From: Duganella sp. CF458
Lineage (GTDB): Bacteria > Pseudomonadota > Gammaproteobacteria > Burkholderiales > Burkholderiaceae_D
Reading direction: 5' to 3'
DNA: 64,000 nucleotides
Assembly (NCBI RefSeq): GCF_900113115.1
Contig: NZ_FOOF01000009.1
Coordinates: forward strand, 1 to 64,000
Part shown: one piece after another, positions 15,555 to 24,961 of the stretch
How the letters are laid out: each line of letters starts with the position of its first letter
Position numbering within the stretch: the first letter of the stretch is position 1
Notes under the pieces: generated by a model
Told to the model about the DNA's origin: nothing
Databases searched by the model: none
What the model saw: only the letters and a program-made list of their open reading frames with translations
Position numbers and translations under genes: made by a program

Positions 15555-16685
15555 ATGGAAGAGACGCTCGCCCCCTACGCAGCACATTCAGACAAGGGGC
15601 GCGGCCGTCGCTTCCCCGAAACCCCGCACGCCTCGCGCTCCCAGTTCCAGCGCGACCGCGACCGCATCATCCATTCGACCGCCTTCCGCCGGCTTGAATA
15701 CAAGACCCAGGTCTTCCTCAACCACGAAGGGGACCTGTTCCGCACCCGCCTGACGCACAGCCTGGAAGTGGCCCAGATCGGCCGCTCGCTGGCGCGCAAC
15801 CTGCGCCTGAACGAAGACCTGGTGGAAGCCATCGCCCTGGCGCACGACTTGGGCCACACGCCGTTCGGCCATGTGGGCCAGGACGTGCTGCACGAATGCA
15901 TGAAGGAACACGGCGGCTTCGAACACAACCTGCAAAGCCTGCGTGTGGTGGATCTGCTGGAAGAGCAGTACGGCGCCTTCGATGGCCTGAACCTGATGTT
16001 CGAAACGCGCGAAGGCATCTTGAAGCACTGCTCCGTCAACAACGCGCGCCTGCTGGGCGACGTGGCGCAGCGCTTCCTCGACAAGACGCAGCCTTCGCTG
16101 GAAGCCCAATTGACCAACCTGGCCGATGAAATCGCCTACAACAGCCACGATATCGACGATGGCCTGCGCTCGGGGCTGATCGCCATTGCCCAACTGGAGG
16201 AAGTGGCTTTCTTCGGCCGCTTGTGGCGCGAAGTGCAGGCCGCCCATCCGGGGCTGGCCGGCCGTCGTGCCATCTACGAAACCCTGCGCCGCCTGATCAC
16301 GGCGCTGGCGGATGACCTGATCGCCACGTCGCTGGAGCGCATTGCCGCGCACCAGCCGCAAGGCATGGACGATGTGCGTGCGGCGCCGGCGCTGATCCGT
16401 TTCTCCGACCAGATGCGCCGGGACGCCACGGAGCTCAAGCGCTTCCTGCACGAGAACCTGTACCGGCATTACAAGGTCAACCGCATGCGCCTGAAGGCCA
16501 GCCGCATGGTGCGCGAGTTGTACCACGCGTTCACCGCCGACCCGGCGCTGCTGCCGCCCGACTACCGCACCGAGCGCGGCGACATGCCAGGCCAGGCACG
16601 CCGGGTGGCCGACTATATCGCCGGCATGACCGACCGCTACGCCATTGCCGAGCACCGTCGCATTTATTCGCTGGAAGACCTCTAG
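15555..16685 (+). CDS. dgt: Deoxyguanosinetriphosphate triphosphohydrolase-like protein
   Basis: 376 residues. HD-domain metal residues: THSLEV (His), [13 protein letters not shown] (HD pair plus His) and a later [12 protein letters not shown] (Asp). The N-terminus has the family pattern RRFPE and [22 protein letters not shown]. It cleaves dNTPs to nucleoside and triphosphate, and may be allosterically controlled by dNTPs. It starts one base after the aroKB stop, so it is in that operon, a common betaproteobacterial order. Confidence 0.93.
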   Translation: MEETLAPYAAHSDKGRGRRFPETPHASRSQFQRDRDRIIHSTAFRRLEYKTQVFLNHEGDLFRTRLTHSLEVAQIGRSLARNLRLNEDLVEAIALAHDLGHTPFGHVGQDVLHECMKEHGGFEHNLQSLRVVDLLEEQYGAFDGLNLMFETREGILKHCSVNNARLLGDVAQRFLDKTQPSLEAQLTNLADEIAYNSHDIDDGLRSGLIAIAQLEEVAFFGRLWREVQAAHPGLAGRRAIYETLRRLITALADDLIATSLERIAAHQPQGMDDVRAAPALIRFSDQMRRDATELKRFLHENLYRHYKVNRMRLKASRMVRELYHAFTADPALLPPDYRTERGDMPGQARRVADYIAGMTDRYAIAEHRRIYSLEDL

Positions 16686-16713
16686 CCTTGCATCGCCACG
16701 CGCGCCGGGTTAA

Positions 16714-16742
16714 TCTTCTGGCAACCAACACTTGCCAGAAGA
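16714..16742 (+). promoter_or_regulatory. Perfect 11-bp inverted repeat over the ribosome-binding region
   Basis: TCTTCTGGCAA and TTGCCAGAAGA form a perfect 11-bp stem with a 7-base loop. The right arm holds the only purine-rich site (AGAAG) and ends three bases before the ATG at 16746. In RNA it would hide the start region; in DNA it is a dyad that a regulator could bind. There is no T run, so it is not a standard terminator. Confidence 0.5.
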
Positions 16743-16745
16743 ATC

Positions 16746-17378
16746 ATGACCGACATTGCCGCGACCGCCGGCGCCAGCCCGCAACTCAGCAAACACCGCA
16801 TTGAAGCCCTGGTGGACGGCATCTTCGCCGTCGCCATGACCCTGCTCGTGATCGAGCTGAAGCTGCCAGAACATGTGCCAGCCACCAGCAGTGCGGAACT
16901 GCTGCATGTGCTGGGTGAACTGGCGCCGACTTTTGGCTCCTGGGTCATCAGCTTCCTGGTGCTGGCGATCTTCTGGGTCGGCAACCATCGCCTGTACAGC
17001 TACGTACGCCACCTGGATGGGCCGCTGACCTGGTACACCATCCTGATGCTGGCCGGTGCCAGCTTGCTGCCGTTCGCCTCGGCCGTGAACGGGCGCTTCC
17101 TGTCGCAGCTGGCGCAAGCGGATGCCAGCGTGATGACGCTGATGGCCATCGGCTCGCTGCTGGTGGCGGCGCGCATTTACCGGCATCCGGAGCTGTGCGC
17201 GCACCCGATGGACAAGGCGAGCTATGCCGGCGTGTGCATCCGCCAGGGCATCCTGATTGCCGTGGCGGCACTGACCGTCGTGCTGGCGGGGCAGGCGCCC
17301 GGCATGGCCAACTTCGCCTTCATGCTGCTGTTCCTGGTGCGGCCATTGAGCAATGTACTGACGCGCCGCCTGCGCTAA
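16746..17378 (+). CDS. TMEM175/DUF1211-type membrane protein (possible K+ channel)
   Basis: 210 residues with about five to six membrane helices. The first helix has RIEALVDGIFAVAMTLLVIEL, matching the RxxxFSDGxFAIAxTLL signature of bacterial TMEM175 but with LVDG in place of FSDG. Other family traits are FWVGNHRLYSYV and LPFAS. Known members form tetrameric potassium-selective channels without a GYG filter, so a channel is plausible but not shown. The gene stands alone after dgt, behind a strong hairpin. Confidence 0.75.
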   Translation: MTDIAATAGASPQLSKHRIEALVDGIFAVAMTLLVIELKLPEHVPATSSAELLHVLGELAPTFGSWVISFLVLAIFWVGNHRLYSYVRHLDGPLTWYTILMLAGASLLPFASAVNGRFLSQLAQADASVMTLMAIGSLLVAARIYRHPELCAHPMDKASYAGVCIRQGILIAVAALTVVLAGQAPGMANFAFMLLFLVRPLSNVLTRRLR

Positions 17379-17446
17379 GCCTGGGCTTGCTTGAAGTCCT
17401 CCCCGGCCCGGCGCAGAATAGCCATGGCGCCTGGACAGGAGGACTT

Positions 17447-17683
17447 ATGGTTGGCGAGCAAGAAGGCGCTTCCTTGGCGCATGAGCGACGCCACGCAGAG
17501 ATTGAACGCGACGTTGCCATCATCAGAGCCAACTACGCAAGGAAAGAAGACATTGCGCGGCTTGAAACCCAGATGGCGCGCATGGAAACACGCCTGGTCA
17601 AATGGGTGATCGGTGCAATGGCCGCAAGCATCGTCAGCGTCATCGGAACTGCTTTGAACCTCGCGAAACTATTTATCTCCTGA
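17447..17683 (+). CDS. Small coiled-coil protein with C-terminal membrane anchor
   Basis: 78 residues with a perfect AGGAGG site. The first 50 residues are highly charged coiled coil (ERRHAEIERDVAIIRANYAR, then KEDIARLETQMARMETRLVK). They are followed by one membrane helix (VIGAMAASIVSVIGTALNL). This resembles XhlA-like or DUF1640-like small proteins. A related layout appears at 29241. Function is unknown. It is convergent with mutY, six bases apart. Confidence 0.65.
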   Translation: MVGEQEGASLAHERRHAEIERDVAIIRANYARKEDIARLETQMARMETRLVKWVIGAMAASIVSVIGTALNLAKLFIS

Positions 17684-17689
17684 CCGCGC

Positions 17690-18793
17690 TCAGAACATGC
17701 GCGCCTGGCTGCGCTCGCCCAGCAAGTCGAGCAGGAGTTTCTTGATCGGGGCGGGCAGCGCGGCGCCGGGAATGGCGGCGGCGTCGAGCCAGGCGTAGCG
17801 CTGTTCGCCGGCCAGCGCGGCGCGGCTGGAAAGCGTTACCAGCAAGGGGTGGATGTGCAGCTTGTAGTGGGTGAAGATGTGCAGCACCGGCAACAGGCGC
17901 TCCAGGGATTCCATCGTGCCGAACGGCTGTACCGCGGCGGCCACTGTCGCATCGCCGGGTGGCTCGGCTGGCGCGGCGAGCGCCGTGTGGCCTGCCAGTT
18001 CGGGCAGCGACAGCAGGCCGCCCCAGATGCCGCTGGCTGGACGCTGTTCCAGCAGCACCTGGCCGCGATCGACTACCAGCAGCATGTGCGCCGCTTTCTC
18101 CGGCGTGGCCTTTTTCGGCTTGCGCACCGGCAGTTCGGCGGTGCGGCCGGTGGCGAAGGCGACGCAGCGCGGCGCCATCGGGCAGCGCTCGCAGGAGGGG
18201 CTGCTGCGCGTGCACAGCGTCGCCCCCATGTCCATCAAGCCCTGGGTGTAAGCCTCGATACCTTCGGCCGGCGCCAGCGCTTCCGCGCGCGCCCACATGG
18301 CTTCTTCGGTCTTGCGTTCGCCGGGGTAGGTGTCGATGCCGAATACGCGCGCGAACACGCGCTTCACATTGCCGTCCATGATGGCGGCGCGGCGGCCGGC
18401 GGAGAACGCCGCAATGGCGGCTGCCGTGGAACGCCCGATGCCGGGCAGTTCGGCGAGCCGGGCCGGGTCGGCGGGAAATACGCCGCCATACTCGGCCACC
18501 ACGCGCTGCGCGCACTTGTGCAGGTTGCGGGCGCGGGTGTAGTAGCCCAGGCCGGCCCACTGCGCCATCACGTCTTCAACCGGCGCGGCGGCGAGCGAAG
18601 CGAGGGTAGGGAAGCGTTCGAGGAAGCGCGCGTAATACCCCAGCACCGCCGAAACCTGCGTCTGCTGCAGCATGATTTCGGACAGCCACACCAGGTAGGC
18701 ATCGCGGGTGTTCTGCCACGGCAGGTCGTGCCGGCCATGTTGCTTCTGCCACGCAACCAGCGTGGCAGAAAAGCTCGGGTCTTGGTACTGCAA
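17690..18793 (-). CDS. mutY: A/G-specific adenine glycosylase
   Basis: 367 residues from a TTG at 18793; the in-frame TAA just upstream excludes any earlier start and there is no close ATG. It has catalytic Glu39 (SEIMLQQTQ), the helix-hairpin-helix LPGIGRSTA (about 116-124), catalytic Asp140 (MDGNVKR) and the [4Fe-4S] cluster Cys194-x6-Cys-x2-Cys-x5-Cys. The C-terminal NUDIX-like domain recognises 8-oxoG. It removes adenine mispaired with 8-oxoguanine. It follows the dynamin-like gene without a gap and completes an operon that begins with mutM. Confidence 0.95.
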   Translation of the reverse strand: MQYQDPSFSATLVAWQKQHGRHDLPWQNTRDAYLVWLSEIMLQQTQVSAVLGYYARFLERFPTLASLAAAPVEDVMAQWAGLGYYTRARNLHKCAQRVVAEYGGVFPADPARLAELPGIGRSTAAAIAAFSAGRRAAIMDGNVKRVFARVFGIDTYPGERKTEEAMWARAEALAPAEGIEAYTQGLMDMGATLCTRSSPSCERCPMAPRCVAFATGRTAELPVRKPKKATPEKAAHMLLVVDRGQVLLEQRPASGIWGGLLSLPELAGHTALAAPAEPPGDATVAAAVQPFGTMESLERLLPVLHIFTHYKLHIHPLLVTLSSRAALAGEQRYAWLDAAAIPGAALPAPIKKLLLDLLGERSQARMF

Positions 18794-20722
18794 TTACGCC
18801 GCTGCCTCCAGTACGACATGATCGGCCGCAATGGCATCGCTGATGGCGGTAGCCAGTGCGGCCAGCTTGGCCTTCTGAGCCTCCAGCTCGGCCTGGGTGG
18901 TCTCGAACGCTTCGATCTTCTGCTCCAGCGTATCGGTCGCATCGTGGATGCGCGCGATCGATTGCTGGCGGTGTTTCAGCTGCTCCTTGTGCTGGCGGAT
19001 CTGCGCTTCCAGCGGGGCCATGATCACCTTCAGCCAGGCATCGGTATCGGCATTGGCCGCCTTGAAGCAGCGCTTGACTGCCGACGCCACGGAATCGAAG
19101 AAGCGCTCCATCAGCACCACGCGCGAAGTGGTCAGCATCACGGCGGTACCGAACTGCTTCTCGTAGATGCCATGGGCTTCGTTGATCTCATCGCGGTACT
19201 TGGCCAGCGAGAAGGCCATCGGCAGCGGCAGGGTCAGGCCGTGCTCCGCCGAGAACTTCTTGTACATGGTTTCCATCATGCTGCGGATCTCTTCGATCTT
19301 GCGCTCCGATTCATCCAGGTTGGCGTGGATGTTGTCGAAGTAAATCTTGATCGCATCGCGCAGGCCGGTGGTGAAGCGGCTGTTCTGCATTTCGGCACGC
19401 GCCTTGATCAGGTTGTCGCGCAGGATGCCCATGCCCAGGCTGGAATACAGCTCGGTGGACAGGCGGGTGAACACGGCGCGCGTGGCCTGCAGCTTGAACA
19501 GGCTTTCGTCGAACTCCTTCTTCTCCGCTTCCACGCGGCGTGCCATGTGCGCAATCACCGACTGGTTCTTGCCGCGCAGGCCCTTCAACTCCAGCAGCTG
19601 CTCGACGATGCCGCGCGTCTTGGCCGACAGCGCCGCGTACTGGGCACCGCTGAGCGCTGCCAGTTCGTCGCCCAGGCGGCGGCGGATGATGTCCTTGCGC
19701 GCCGGGATCAGTTCGTTGAACAGCGCGCTCTCGAGTTGCTTCATGCGGCTCTTGTGCACCAGCTCATGGTCGCCGGTGATCTTGCCCAGCAACGCCTTCT
19801 GCGCCGAGACCGGGAACACCTGGCGCGCATCGAGTCCCAGCATATGGGCGGCGTGCTCGCGCTGGCGCGCGATGGCCGATTCGATTTCTTCTTCGCTGCG
19901 CAGCGGGTCCCACATCGAGTCGATCTTGTTCAGCACGACCATGCGGCCGGCGCCGTTGCCGATGTGGGTGCGCCACACTTCGATATCGCTCTTGGTGACG
20001 CCGGTATCGGCGGCCAGGATGAACAGCACCGCATGCGCGTGCGGGATCATGTTCAGCGTCAGTTCCGGCTCGGTACCGATGGCGTTCAGGCCCGGCGTAT
20101 CGAGGATCACCAGGCCTTGTTTCAGCAGCGGGTGCGGGAAATTGATGATGGCGTGGCGCCACTGCGAGATCTCGACCAGGCCGTTGTTGTCCAGCGTGGC
20201 GCCCATGTCGGGATCGTTCTCGTCGTACAGGCCGTAGCGCTTGGCTTCCTCGACCGGCACATGGCGGGTCAGGCTGACCTGCTTGAACACTTCCTGCATA
20301 TGTTCCGGCGAATCGAGCTGCAGCGGCAGGACGGTCCAGGCGTGCGGCTCATCGCGGTAGTCGCTGGTCGACAGGTTTTCGGCGCGCGTTTCGATCGGCA
20401 GCAGGCGGATGCAGGCAGGATACGCCGGGTCGTACATCAGCTCGGTCGGGCACATGGTGGTGCGGCCGGCTGCCGAGGGCAGGATGCGCTGGCCGAAATC
20501 GGCGAAGAAGATCGAATTGATCAGTTCAGATTTGCCGCGCGAAAATTCCGCCACAAAGGCGACCGACAGCTTGTCGTCGGCCAGTTTGGATAGCGTTTGC
20601 GCCAGGCGTTGTTCGGTCGCGGCGTCGGACAGATCGGCCTGCACGATCCAGTCTCGGTAGTTTGCGACGGCGCCCATGACGCCTTGGCGCCATTGGCTGT
20701 ATTGTTCGAGGTCCCGTACCAT
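18794..20722 (-). CDS. Dynamin-family GTPase
   Basis: 642 residues. The GTPase domain has a P-loop at about 58-65 (AEFSRGKS, with Ala where the first Gly is usual, then ELIN), G3 DTPG at 208-211 and G4 NKID at 265-268. A long helical stalk region with coiled coils follows (KHRQQSIARIHDATDTLEQ near the end). There is no clear membrane helix. Bacterial dynamins remodel or protect membranes; the target here is unknown. It lies between mutM (10 bases upstream) and mutY (immediately downstream), which ties it transcriptionally to 8-oxoguanine repair. Confidence 0.85.
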   Translation of the reverse strand: MVRDLEQYSQWRQGVMGAVANYRDWIVQADLSDAATEQRLAQTLSKLADDKLSVAFVAEFSRGKSELINSIFFADFGQRILPSAAGRTTMCPTELMYDPAYPACIRLLPIETRAENLSTSDYRDEPHAWTVLPLQLDSPEHMQEVFKQVSLTRHVPVEEAKRYGLYDENDPDMGATLDNNGLVEISQWRHAIINFPHPLLKQGLVILDTPGLNAIGTEPELTLNMIPHAHAVLFILAADTGVTKSDIEVWRTHIGNGAGRMVVLNKIDSMWDPLRSEEEIESAIARQREHAAHMLGLDARQVFPVSAQKALLGKITGDHELVHKSRMKQLESALFNELIPARKDIIRRRLGDELAALSGAQYAALSAKTRGIVEQLLELKGLRGKNQSVIAHMARRVEAEKKEFDESLFKLQATRAVFTRLSTELYSSLGMGILRDNLIKARAEMQNSRFTTGLRDAIKIYFDNIHANLDESERKIEEIRSMMETMYKKFSAEHGLTLPLPMAFSLAKYRDEINEAHGIYEKQFGTAVMLTTSRVVLMERFFDSVASAVKRCFKAANADTDAWLKVIMAPLEAQIRQHKEQLKHRQQSIARIHDATDTLEQKIEAFETTQAELEAQKAKLAALATAISDAIAADHVVLEAAA

Positions 20723-20732
20723 TAGCTTCTCG

Positions 20733-21566
20733 TTATTTCTGGCAGTTTACACAATAAAAAGTAGATCGTTGGCCCTGCTTGATCTGGCGCACAGGCGCGC
20801 CGCAACAACGGCAAGGCACACCAGCACGATCATAGACGAAATATGACTGTTGGAAATACCCTGATTGTCCATTTACCCCGATAAAATCGCGTAAAGTGCT
20901 GCCTCCTTGCACAATTGCCTCGGCCAGCACGTCGCGGATGGCCTGTGCCAGCCGGTCGTAGCGGGCCGCGCTGATGCGGTTGGCGGCGGTTTTCGGGTTG
21001 ATTCCGGCCCGGAACAGGCTTTCAGAACAGTAAATATTCCCCACGCCCACCACGAGGTCGCCGGCAATCAGTACCTGCTTGATCGCTGCGCTGCGCGTGC
21101 GGGTCTGTTCGAACAGCAGTTTGCCGGTAAACGCCGGCCCCAAAGGCTCCACGCCCAGGCCGCGCAACAGCGTGTGCTGGGCCAGGTCGCCGTCTTGCAT
21201 GGCATGCCACAGCACGGCGCCAAAGCGGCGTGGATCGGTCAGCCGCAGCACATGCTTGCCGTCCGCGCCTTCCACCGTCATGTCGAAATGATCATGTTTT
21301 TCCGGCGGTATGCCGGTGGGCAGCACGCGCAGGTGGCCGCTCATGCCAAGGTGGATGATCAGCGTGCCATGCTCGAATTGCAGCAGCAGGTATTTGCCGC
21401 GGCGGTCGGTTGCCACGATGCGGTGGCCGGCCAGCAGCTCCGGCAGCTCGTCCGGAAAGGGCCAGCGCAAGCCGTCGCGGCGCAGCACCACGTTGCGCAC
21501 GATGCGGCCTTCGATGTGGGGAGCGACACCGCGCCGGGTGACTTCTACTTCTGGCAATTCAGGCAT
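20733..21566 (-). CDS. mutM: Formamidopyrimidine-DNA glycosylase
   Basis: 277 residues. It starts [13 protein letters not shown] with catalytic Pro2 and Glu3, has Lys58 (RGKYLL), the HhH-like helix-two-turn-helix around [10 protein letters not shown], and a C-terminal zinc finger Cys-x2-Cys-x16-Cys-x2-Cys. It excises 8-oxoguanine and formamidopyrimidines and nicks the strand. It is divergent from the TPR lipoprotein gene and first in the mutM-dynamin-mutY operon. Confidence 0.96.
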   Translation of the reverse strand: MPELPEVEVTRRGVAPHIEGRIVRNVVLRRDGLRWPFPDELPELLAGHRIVATDRRGKYLLLQFEHGTLIIHLGMSGHLRVLPTGIPPEKHDHFDMTVEGADGKHVLRLTDPRRFGAVLWHAMQDGDLAQHTLLRGLGVEPLGPAFTGKLLFEQTRTRSAAIKQVLIAGDLVVGVGNIYCSESLFRAGINPKTAANRISAARYDRLAQAIRDVLAEAIVQGGSTLRDFIGVNGQSGYFQQSYFVYDRAGVPCRCCGAPVRQIKQGQRSTFYCVNCQK

Positions 21567-21629
21567 GAGGGTGGTTTTCTACAGGTTGGCGTAGAATCAA
21601 GTCTTGAGCCCGATTTGCAGGATCTCCCT

Positions 21630-23411
21630 TTGAAAAACGCATTCGCCATTGTAACCCTGTCGGCCCTGGTGTCCGCCTGTGCAGTCGTGCCGCCGGAACC
21701 GGCCGCGCCCGAGCCTGCAACCCCCTCAGTCGCACCGCCCACGCCGGCCGCCGACGCCATCGCCAAGGCCGCCCCGCCTGACGACAAGCTGCCCAATGTC
21801 GAATTGACCAGCGACTTGTTCTACAAGTTGACCAAGGCGGAACTCGATTTCAAGCGCGGCCAGTGGCAAAGCGCATATGTGGCGATGATGGTGCTGGCAC
21901 AGCAGACGCGCGATCCGCGCCTGGCGCGCCGCGCTTCCGAGATGGCGCTGTCGGCCAAGCAGGGCAACGAGGCGCTGGCGGCGATCCGCCTGTGGCGCGA
22001 GCTGGCGCCCGATTCCGAGGAGGCGGCGCAATACTTCCTCGGCTTTGCCGTGCTGGGCGACGACCTGGGCGAGGCGGAAACCCTGTTCGCGCAGCGCCTG
22101 AAAGCCGCGCCGCCGAACGGCCGTCCGCTGCTGATGTTCCAGATGCAGCAATTCCTGCTGCGCGCCAAAGACAAGACCGCCGCCTTTGGCTTGATGGAGC
22201 GCGTGCTGCAGCCCTACCTGAATACGCAGGAAGCGCACCTGGTGCTGGCACAGGGCGCCAACGCCGCCACCGATGCCGGGCGCGCCCGCGCCGAAGCGCA
22301 GAAAGCGGTTGCCATCAAGCCCGATTCCGAACTGGCCACGCTGACCATGGCGCAAATGCTGGGCGACCTGGATGGCGCGCAAAAGCTGTTCGCCGACTTC
22401 CTGCAGAAATATCCGTCCGCGCGCGAAGTGCGCTCGGCCTATGCCCGCCTGCTGGTGGAGCAGAAGCAGTACGACCAGGCGCGCGAGCAATTCCTGTTGT
22501 TGCTGAAAGAGCAGCCCGACCATCCCGGCACCGTGTACGCGCTCGGCATCCTGGCCCTGCAAGGCCAGGACAACAAGTCGGCGGAAGGCTATTTCAAGCG
22601 CTATGTGGAAGTGCTGGATGCGGCGCCTGATCCGGAGCGCGATCCGAACAAGGCGCTGATGTTGCTGGCCCAGATCGCCGAAGAAAAGGGCGACCTCGAT
22701 GGCGCGCTGGCGTGGCTGGACAAGATCGACGGCGAAGATGCGCGCACCATCCTGGCGGCCCGCCTGAAACGCGCCCACCTCACGGCCCGCAAAGGCGACG
22801 TCGACGGCGCCCGCGCCCAGTTGAAAGACATCACGCCGGCCGACCCGGCCGAGCAAGTGCAGATCCTGCAGACTGAAGGCCAGCTGTTGCGCGACTCCGG
22901 CCGCGTGCAGGAAGCCTTCAAGACCTTGCAGGATGGCGTGCTGCGCTTCCCCAACAGCCCTGACCTGATGTATGACTACGCGCTGGCGGCCGAAAAGCTG
23001 GGCAAGGTGGAAGCGATGGAAACCGCGCTGCGCAAGGTGATCGAATCGGTGCCCGACAATCACCACGCCTACAATGCGCTGGGCTACTCGCTGGCGGACC
23101 GCAATGTGCGCCTGGACGAAGCCTATGAACTGATCGACAAGGCATTGAAGATGGCGCCGGGCGATCCGTACATCATGGACAGCATGGGCTGGGTGCTGTT
23201 CCGCATGGGCAAACTGCAAGAAGCCGAGCAATCGTTGCGCCAGGCCTATGCGCTGCGCAGCGACGCAGAAATCGCTGTCCACCTGGGCGAAGTGCTGTGG
23301 AAGCAGGGCGACAAGGCCGGCGCCGCCAGGTTGTGGCGCGAAGCGCGCGACAAGGACCCGAAAAACGACGCGCTGCGCAGCACGCTGGCGCGCCTCAACG
23401 CTGGAATCTGA
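21630..23411 (+). CDS. TPR-repeat lipoprotein
   Basis: 593 residues, starting at a TTG at 21630 behind AGGA; the frame is open further upstream but over the mutM gene. The signal peptide ends in a lipobox-like LVSAC (Cys17), followed by a Pro/Ala-rich linker. About ten tetratricopeptide repeats follow (for example ALGILALQGQDNKSAEGYF, AYNALGYSLADRNVRLDEAY and DSMGWVLFRMGKLQEAEQSL). It is probably an envelope scaffold. Its stop overlaps the lolB start (TGATG), so it belongs to the lolB-ispE operon. Partner proteins are not known. Confidence 0.85.
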   Translation: MKNAFAIVTLSALVSACAVVPPEPAAPEPATPSVAPPTPAADAIAKAAPPDDKLPNVELTSDLFYKLTKAELDFKRGQWQSAYVAMMVLAQQTRDPRLARRASEMALSAKQGNEALAAIRLWRELAPDSEEAAQYFLGFAVLGDDLGEAETLFAQRLKAAPPNGRPLLMFQMQQFLLRAKDKTAAFGLMERVLQPYLNTQEAHLVLAQGANAATDAGRARAEAQKAVAIKPDSELATLTMAQMLGDLDGAQKLFADFLQKYPSAREVRSAYARLLVEQKQYDQAREQFLLLLKEQPDHPGTVYALGILALQGQDNKSAEGYFKRYVEVLDAAPDPERDPNKALMLLAQIAEEKGDLDGALAWLDKIDGEDARTILAARLKRAHLTARKGDVDGARAQLKDITPADPAEQVQILQTEGQLLRDSGRVQEAFKTLQDGVLRFPNSPDLMYDYALAAEKLGKVEAMETALRKVIESVPDNHHAYNALGYSLADRNVRLDEAYELIDKALKMAPGDPYIMDSMGWVLFRMGKLQEAEQSLRQAYALRSDAEIAVHLGEVLWKQGDKAGAARLWREARDKDPKNDALRSTLARLNAGI

Positions 23412-24004
23412 TGAGCTTTAAGACACTTGCCGCCCTCGCCGGCGCGGCTGCCATCTTGTGCGGCTGCGCCACCACGCCATCCGCCCCGCCATCGACTGCC
23501 GTCGTTGCGCCGTATGCCGACAGCGTGGCTTTGTCGGGCCGGCTGAACGTGCGCTACCTCAAGGACGGCAAGCAGGAATCGAGCACCGTCAAATTCGACT
23601 GGAAGCAGGACGCGCAGAGCACCGACGTCGCGCTGTTCGACCCGTTCGGCAGCAAGGTCGCCACGATCAATGTGACGCCGCAGGGCGCCACGCTGCGCGA
23701 AGGCGGCAACAAGCCTCCGCTGAGCGCGCCAAGCGTCGACGCCCTGAGCGCGCGCGCCCTCGGCTGGGCGCTGCCGGTGGCCGGGTTGCGCGGCTGGCTG
23801 CAAGGCCATGCCACCGCTGCCGATGGCAAGCCGTGGTCGGCCAGTCCCGCCCACAGCGAAGTGAGCACGCGCGAAGGCTGGCGCCTGCACTACACCGACT
23901 GGCAGCCCGGCAGCTCACCGCCGCGCCCGAAACGGATTGATGCCGAGCATCCGGGCGGCGGGGATGTGCAGCAAATGGCCTTGCGGATCGTGCTCTCCGA
24001 ATAA
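23411..24004 (+). CDS. lolB: LolB, outer-membrane lipoprotein insertion protein
   Basis: 197 residues. The signal peptide ends at lipobox LCGC (Cys19). The mature part has the LolB pattern: SVALSGRLNVRYLKDGKQES, STVKFDWKQD, then ALGWALPVAGLRGWLQG (the conserved LGxxLPVxxLxxWLxG segment) and GWRLHYTDWQ. It receives lipoproteins from LolA and inserts them in the outer membrane. It precedes ispE by one base, as in most beta- and gammaproteobacteria. Confidence 0.93.
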   Translation: MSFKTLAALAGAAAILCGCATTPSAPPSTAVVAPYADSVALSGRLNVRYLKDGKQESSTVKFDWKQDAQSTDVALFDPFGSKVATINVTPQGATLREGGNKPPLSAPSVDALSARALGWALPVAGLRGWLQGHATAADGKPWSASPAHSEVSTREGWRLHYTDWQPGSSPPRPKRIDAEHPGGGDVQQMALRIVLSE

Positions 24005-24005
24005 T

Positions 24006-24884
24006 ATGAACAGCCTGTTGAACTGCCCGGCCCCGGCCAAACTGAACCTGTTCCTGCACGTGAACGGCCGTCGTGCCGATGGCTACCATCTGCTGCAATC
24101 GGTATTCCAGATCATCGATCGCTGCGATCGCCTGCATTTCTCGCTGCGTGGCGATGGCGAGCTGCACCGCATCAATGACATCCCGGGCGTTCCCGCCGAG
24201 CAGGACCTGGTGATCCGCGCCGCCCGCATCCTGCAGGCGGAAGTCCGGCGCCGCACGGGTGCGCTGCCGCCCGGAGTGAATATCACCATCGACAAGATCC
24301 TGCCCATGGGCGGCGGCCTGGGCGGTGGCTCCTCCGATGCGGCCACCACGTTCATGGCGCTGAACCGGCTGTGGGGCGCCGGGCTGCAGCGCGAAGAACT
24401 GATGGCGTTGGCGCTGCCGCTCGGCGCCGACGTGCCGTTCTTTATCTTCGGCCAGACCGGCTTTGCCGAAGGCGTGGGCGAAGAGCTGCAAGCGGTCGAC
24501 GCACCGGACTGTTGGTATGTGGTTATCGAGCCAGGCGTGGCTTGCCCGACGGCGCAGATTTTTACCTCCGAGCATTTGACAAGGGATACTCCGCCCGTTA
24601 AGATGTCGGACTTTTCCAGCCACCACGCAAATCGACAAGATCTGCGCCAGTTTGGAAAGAACGATTTGCAACAAGTGGCGTGCCGCTTATTCCCGCAGGT
24701 AGCAGAAGCGGTAGAATGGCTGGGCGCTTACGGTGACGCCAGGATGACTGGCTCCGGAGCTTGTGTGTTCGTCGCAGTCCAAAGCGAAGGACAGGCCGAT
24801 GCGGTACTTGCGAAAGTGCCGGGCGCCTGGACCGGATGGAAAGCGCGGGCGCTGAAACAGCATCCGATCATCGCAAAGTTGTGA
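24006..24884 (+). CDS. ispE: 4-diphosphocytidyl-2-C-methyl-D-erythritol kinase
   Basis: 292 residues, a GHMP kinase. It has CPAPAKLNLFLHVNGRRADGYH at the start (split here: PAKLNLFLHV then RADGYH), the ATP loop MGGGLGGGSSDAA and a GADVPFF motif. MTGSGACVFV is the third GHMP motif. It phosphorylates CDP-ME in the MEP isoprenoid route. It is the last protein gene of the operon; the tRNA-Gln gene lies downstream with its own promoter. Confidence 0.95.
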   Translation: MNSLLNCPAPAKLNLFLHVNGRRADGYHLLQSVFQIIDRCDRLHFSLRGDGELHRINDIPGVPAEQDLVIRAARILQAEVRRRTGALPPGVNITIDKILPMGGGLGGGSSDAATTFMALNRLWGAGLQREELMALALPLGADVPFFIFGQTGFAEGVGEELQAVDAPDCWYVVIEPGVACPTAQIFTSEHLTRDTPPVKMSDFSSHHANRQDLRQFGKNDLQQVACRLFPQVAEAVEWLGAYGDARMTGSGACVFVAVQSEGQADAVLAKVPGAWTGWKARALKQHPIIAKL

Positions 24885-24897
24885 AGCGTAAAAAGAT

Positions 24898-24926
24898 TTG
24901 GTTTTTCGTGAAATAGGCTATATAAT
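24898..24926 (+). promoter_or_regulatory. Sigma-70 promoter for tRNA-Gln
   Basis: TTGGTT (24898-24903) and TATAAT (24921-24926) are separated by exactly 17 bases, placing the transcription start about 30 bases before the tRNA. The -10 is perfect, the -35 matches four of six. Confidence 0.65.
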
Positions 24927-24961
24927 GTCGGCCTACTGACGAAAGACAGTCAGTTAAGAGT

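Noticed and set aside
17849..20593. 914-codon open frame opposite mutY and the dynamin-like gene
   Set aside because: Antisense to two clearly conserved genes; Gln/Arg/His-rich with no ribosome-binding site.
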